Assembly (NCBI GenBank): GCA_964636885.1
Contig: CAZWVA010000041.1
Location: 1-24,533 of the forward strand
Reading direction: 5' to 3'
DNA: 24,533 nt
Source of the DNA: CAZWVA01 sp964636885
GTDB taxonomy: Bacteria > Desulfobacterota_D > UBA1144 > Nemesobacterales > CSP1-2
How positions within the stretch are numbered: the stretch's first letter is position 1; every line of letters begins with the position of its first letter. Under the pieces are notes generated by a model, which saw only the letters and a list, made by a program, of their open reading frames with translations, did not search any database and was not told the origin of the DNA. The translations under genes were made by a program, and so were the position numbers. Shown here in pieces: positions 23,364 through 24,533 of this stretch.

Positions 23364-24533
23364 ATGGAAAAATTCAATCTTACCGTAATAGGTTCAGGGC
23401 CAGGCGGTTATATAGCCGCTATAAGGGCGGCCCAACTCGGAATGAAGGTAGCAGTGATAGAGAGAGATAAGCCAGGAGGGGTGTGCCTTAACTGGGGTTG
23501 TATCCCATCAAAGGCCATACTCAAATGCGCGGAGGTCTATGAGACCTTTAAGCGTTCTGAAGAGTACGGGATTAAGACCAGTGGGCTCACATTTGACTAC
23601 TCAAAGGTGATAGAGAAGAGCCGTAAGGCCGCCTCCGCGTTGACAAAGGGAGTCGAGTTCCTTCTCAAGAAGAACAAGATCACCCTCTTTAGAGGTGTCG
23701 GAAGGTTGATTACGAAGAACAAGGTAGGAGTCAAAGGGGAAAAGAACGAAATCGAGATAGACACGGAGAGGGTCCTGATTGCAACTGGCTCCGTGCCCAG
23801 GGTGCTTCCGGGTATGGAGATCGATGGCAACTCCGTTATGACGAGTGATGAGGCCATTATGTCCCCAGACTTTCCCGATTCAATCGTGATAATAGGCGGT
23901 GGCTACATAGGGGCGGAGTTTGCCTACGTGTATAACTCGTTTGGAAGCAAGGTGACTATAGTCGAGATGGAAGCCCACCTCATACCAGGGGCAGATAGGG
24001 AGGTGGCACTTGAGCTTGAAAAGAGCTTTAAGAAATCGGGGATGAATATACTCACAAACTCAAGGTTTAAGGAGCTTAAAAGGTCGAGGAAGTCCATAGA
24101 GGTGATACTCGAAGACACACAGGGCAAGGGAGAAAAGAGGGTATCGGCATCGAAGGTCCTCGTTGCGGTAGGGAGAAAGGCCGTTGCCAATACAGCTCCC
24201 TCCTCACTCAGTTTCTACGGGAGTTCAGACGACATCGGACTCAAAGGACTAAACATAGAGCTTAACGGGCAGGGGTTCATAAAGACAGACGATTCTTACA
24301 TGACCACGTGCAGTAACGTCTATGCAATAGGCGACGTCATAGGACCTCCGCTTCTTGCCCATAAGGCCTCTGAGGAAGGGGTAGTGGCCGTAGAAAGGAT
24401 GGCAGGGCTAAATAGCAAGGTGCACTACGATAACATCCCAAGCTGTGTTTACTGTCAGCCTGAAATAGCCTCTTTAGGTATCACGGAAGAGCAGGCCAAG
24501 GAAAGGGGACTTAGGTATAATATAGGAAAATTT
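23364..24533 (+). CDS. lpd: Second dihydrolipoyl dehydrogenase, 3'-truncated by the window
   Basis: The frame is open from ATG 23364 to the last base (390 codons) with no stop, so the C-terminus lies outside. It has the FAD motif GSGPGGY (10-16), the disulfide C41/C46 in GGVCLNWGCIPSK, the NAD-binding IIGGGYIGAEF, the second FAD segment YAIGDVIG, and the start of the interface domain with YCQPEIASLGITEEQAKERG. After VAVGRK it reads AVANT in place of the usual PNT-type motif and carries about 12 extra residues (APSSLSFYGSSDD) before the next strand. This is distinct from the E3 in the PDH operon and may serve another complex such as 2-oxoglutarate dehydrogenase or glycine cleavage; the downstream neighbours are not visible. 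It has its own operator-like promoter. Confidence 0.93.
   Translation, partial: MEKFNLTVIGSGPGGYIAAIRAAQLGMKVAVIERDKPGGVCLNWGCIPSKAILKCAEVYETFKRSEEYGIKTSGLTFDYSKVIEKSRKAASALTKGVEFLLKKNKITLFRGVGRLITKNKVGVKGEKNEIEIDTERVLIATGSVPRVLPGMEIDGNSVMTSDEAIMSPDFPDSIVIIGGGYIGAEFAYVYNSFGSKVTIVEMEAHLIPGADREVALELEKSFKKSGMNILTNSRFKELKRSRKSIEVILEDTQGKGEKRVSASKVLVAVGRKAVANTAPSSLSFYGSSDDIGLKGLNIELNGQGFIKTDDSYMTTCSNVYAIGDVIGPPLLAHKASEEGVVAVERMAGLNSKVHYDNIPSCVYCQPEIASLGITEEQAKERGLRYNIGKF

Overview
The window looks like a chromosomal segment of a Gram-negative bacterium. Nearly everything is core metabolism or housekeeping. I see no transposase, phage gene, CRISPR array, rRNA or tRNA. The proteins are rich in AGG (Arg) and ATA (Ile) codons. 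The gene set (homodimeric AceE-type pyruvate dehydrogenase, PhaR, lipoprotein, membrane-anchored transglycosylase, MtrA-like protein with a DUF4346-type tail) suggests a deep-branching, delta-proteobacteria-like or Nitrospirota-like lineage. I cannot place it more precisely without homology searches.

Left part (1-5733). A co-directional + strand run encodes metK (5' end cut by the window), ahcY, a XerC/D-type recombinase, a site-2-protease-family membrane protein, scpA and scpB. It combines the SAM cycle (MetK makes SAM, AhcY removes SAH) with chromosome segregation (Xer dimer resolution, ScpAB condensin partners). ybeY converges from the - strand and its 3' end overlaps scpB by 30 nt.

Centre-left (5734-9487). 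A short 4Fe-4S protein resembling the C-terminal part of QueG is followed by a protein resembling methanogen MtrA, the corrinoid-carrying subunit of the methyl-H4MPT:coenzyme M methyltransferase. The MtrA-like protein carries Cys motifs at its N-terminus and a DUF4346-like C-terminal domain. This pair is the most unusual metabolic content of the window. The double GTPase der follows.

Centre (9488-16813). This is a cell-envelope block: a polytopic GT-C glycosyltransferase, a 750-residue fusion of a GT51 peptidoglycan glycosyltransferase with SH3-like and NlpC/P60 peptidase domains, an N-acetylmuramoyl-L-alanine amidase, a GT4 glycosyltransferase on the - strand, and a lipoprotein. The fusion joins cell-wall synthesis and cell-wall cutting in one membrane-tethered chain and is the most striking single protein.

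Right part (16840-24533). A - strand cluster aceE-aceF-lpd encodes a complete pyruvate dehydrogenase complex and is followed by a PhaR-type regulator. A second lipoamide dehydrogenase gene diverges from aceE and runs off the window. The 272-nt divergent region between aceE and lpd2 holds several perfect inverted repeats that overlap plausible promoters.

Several genes that start a transcription unit lack a Shine-Dalgarno sequence and have a -10-like hexamer ending 7-8 nt before the ATG, which suggests leaderless transcription. Genes inside operons mostly have good Shine-Dalgarno sequences. All functional calls rest on motifs recognised by eye.
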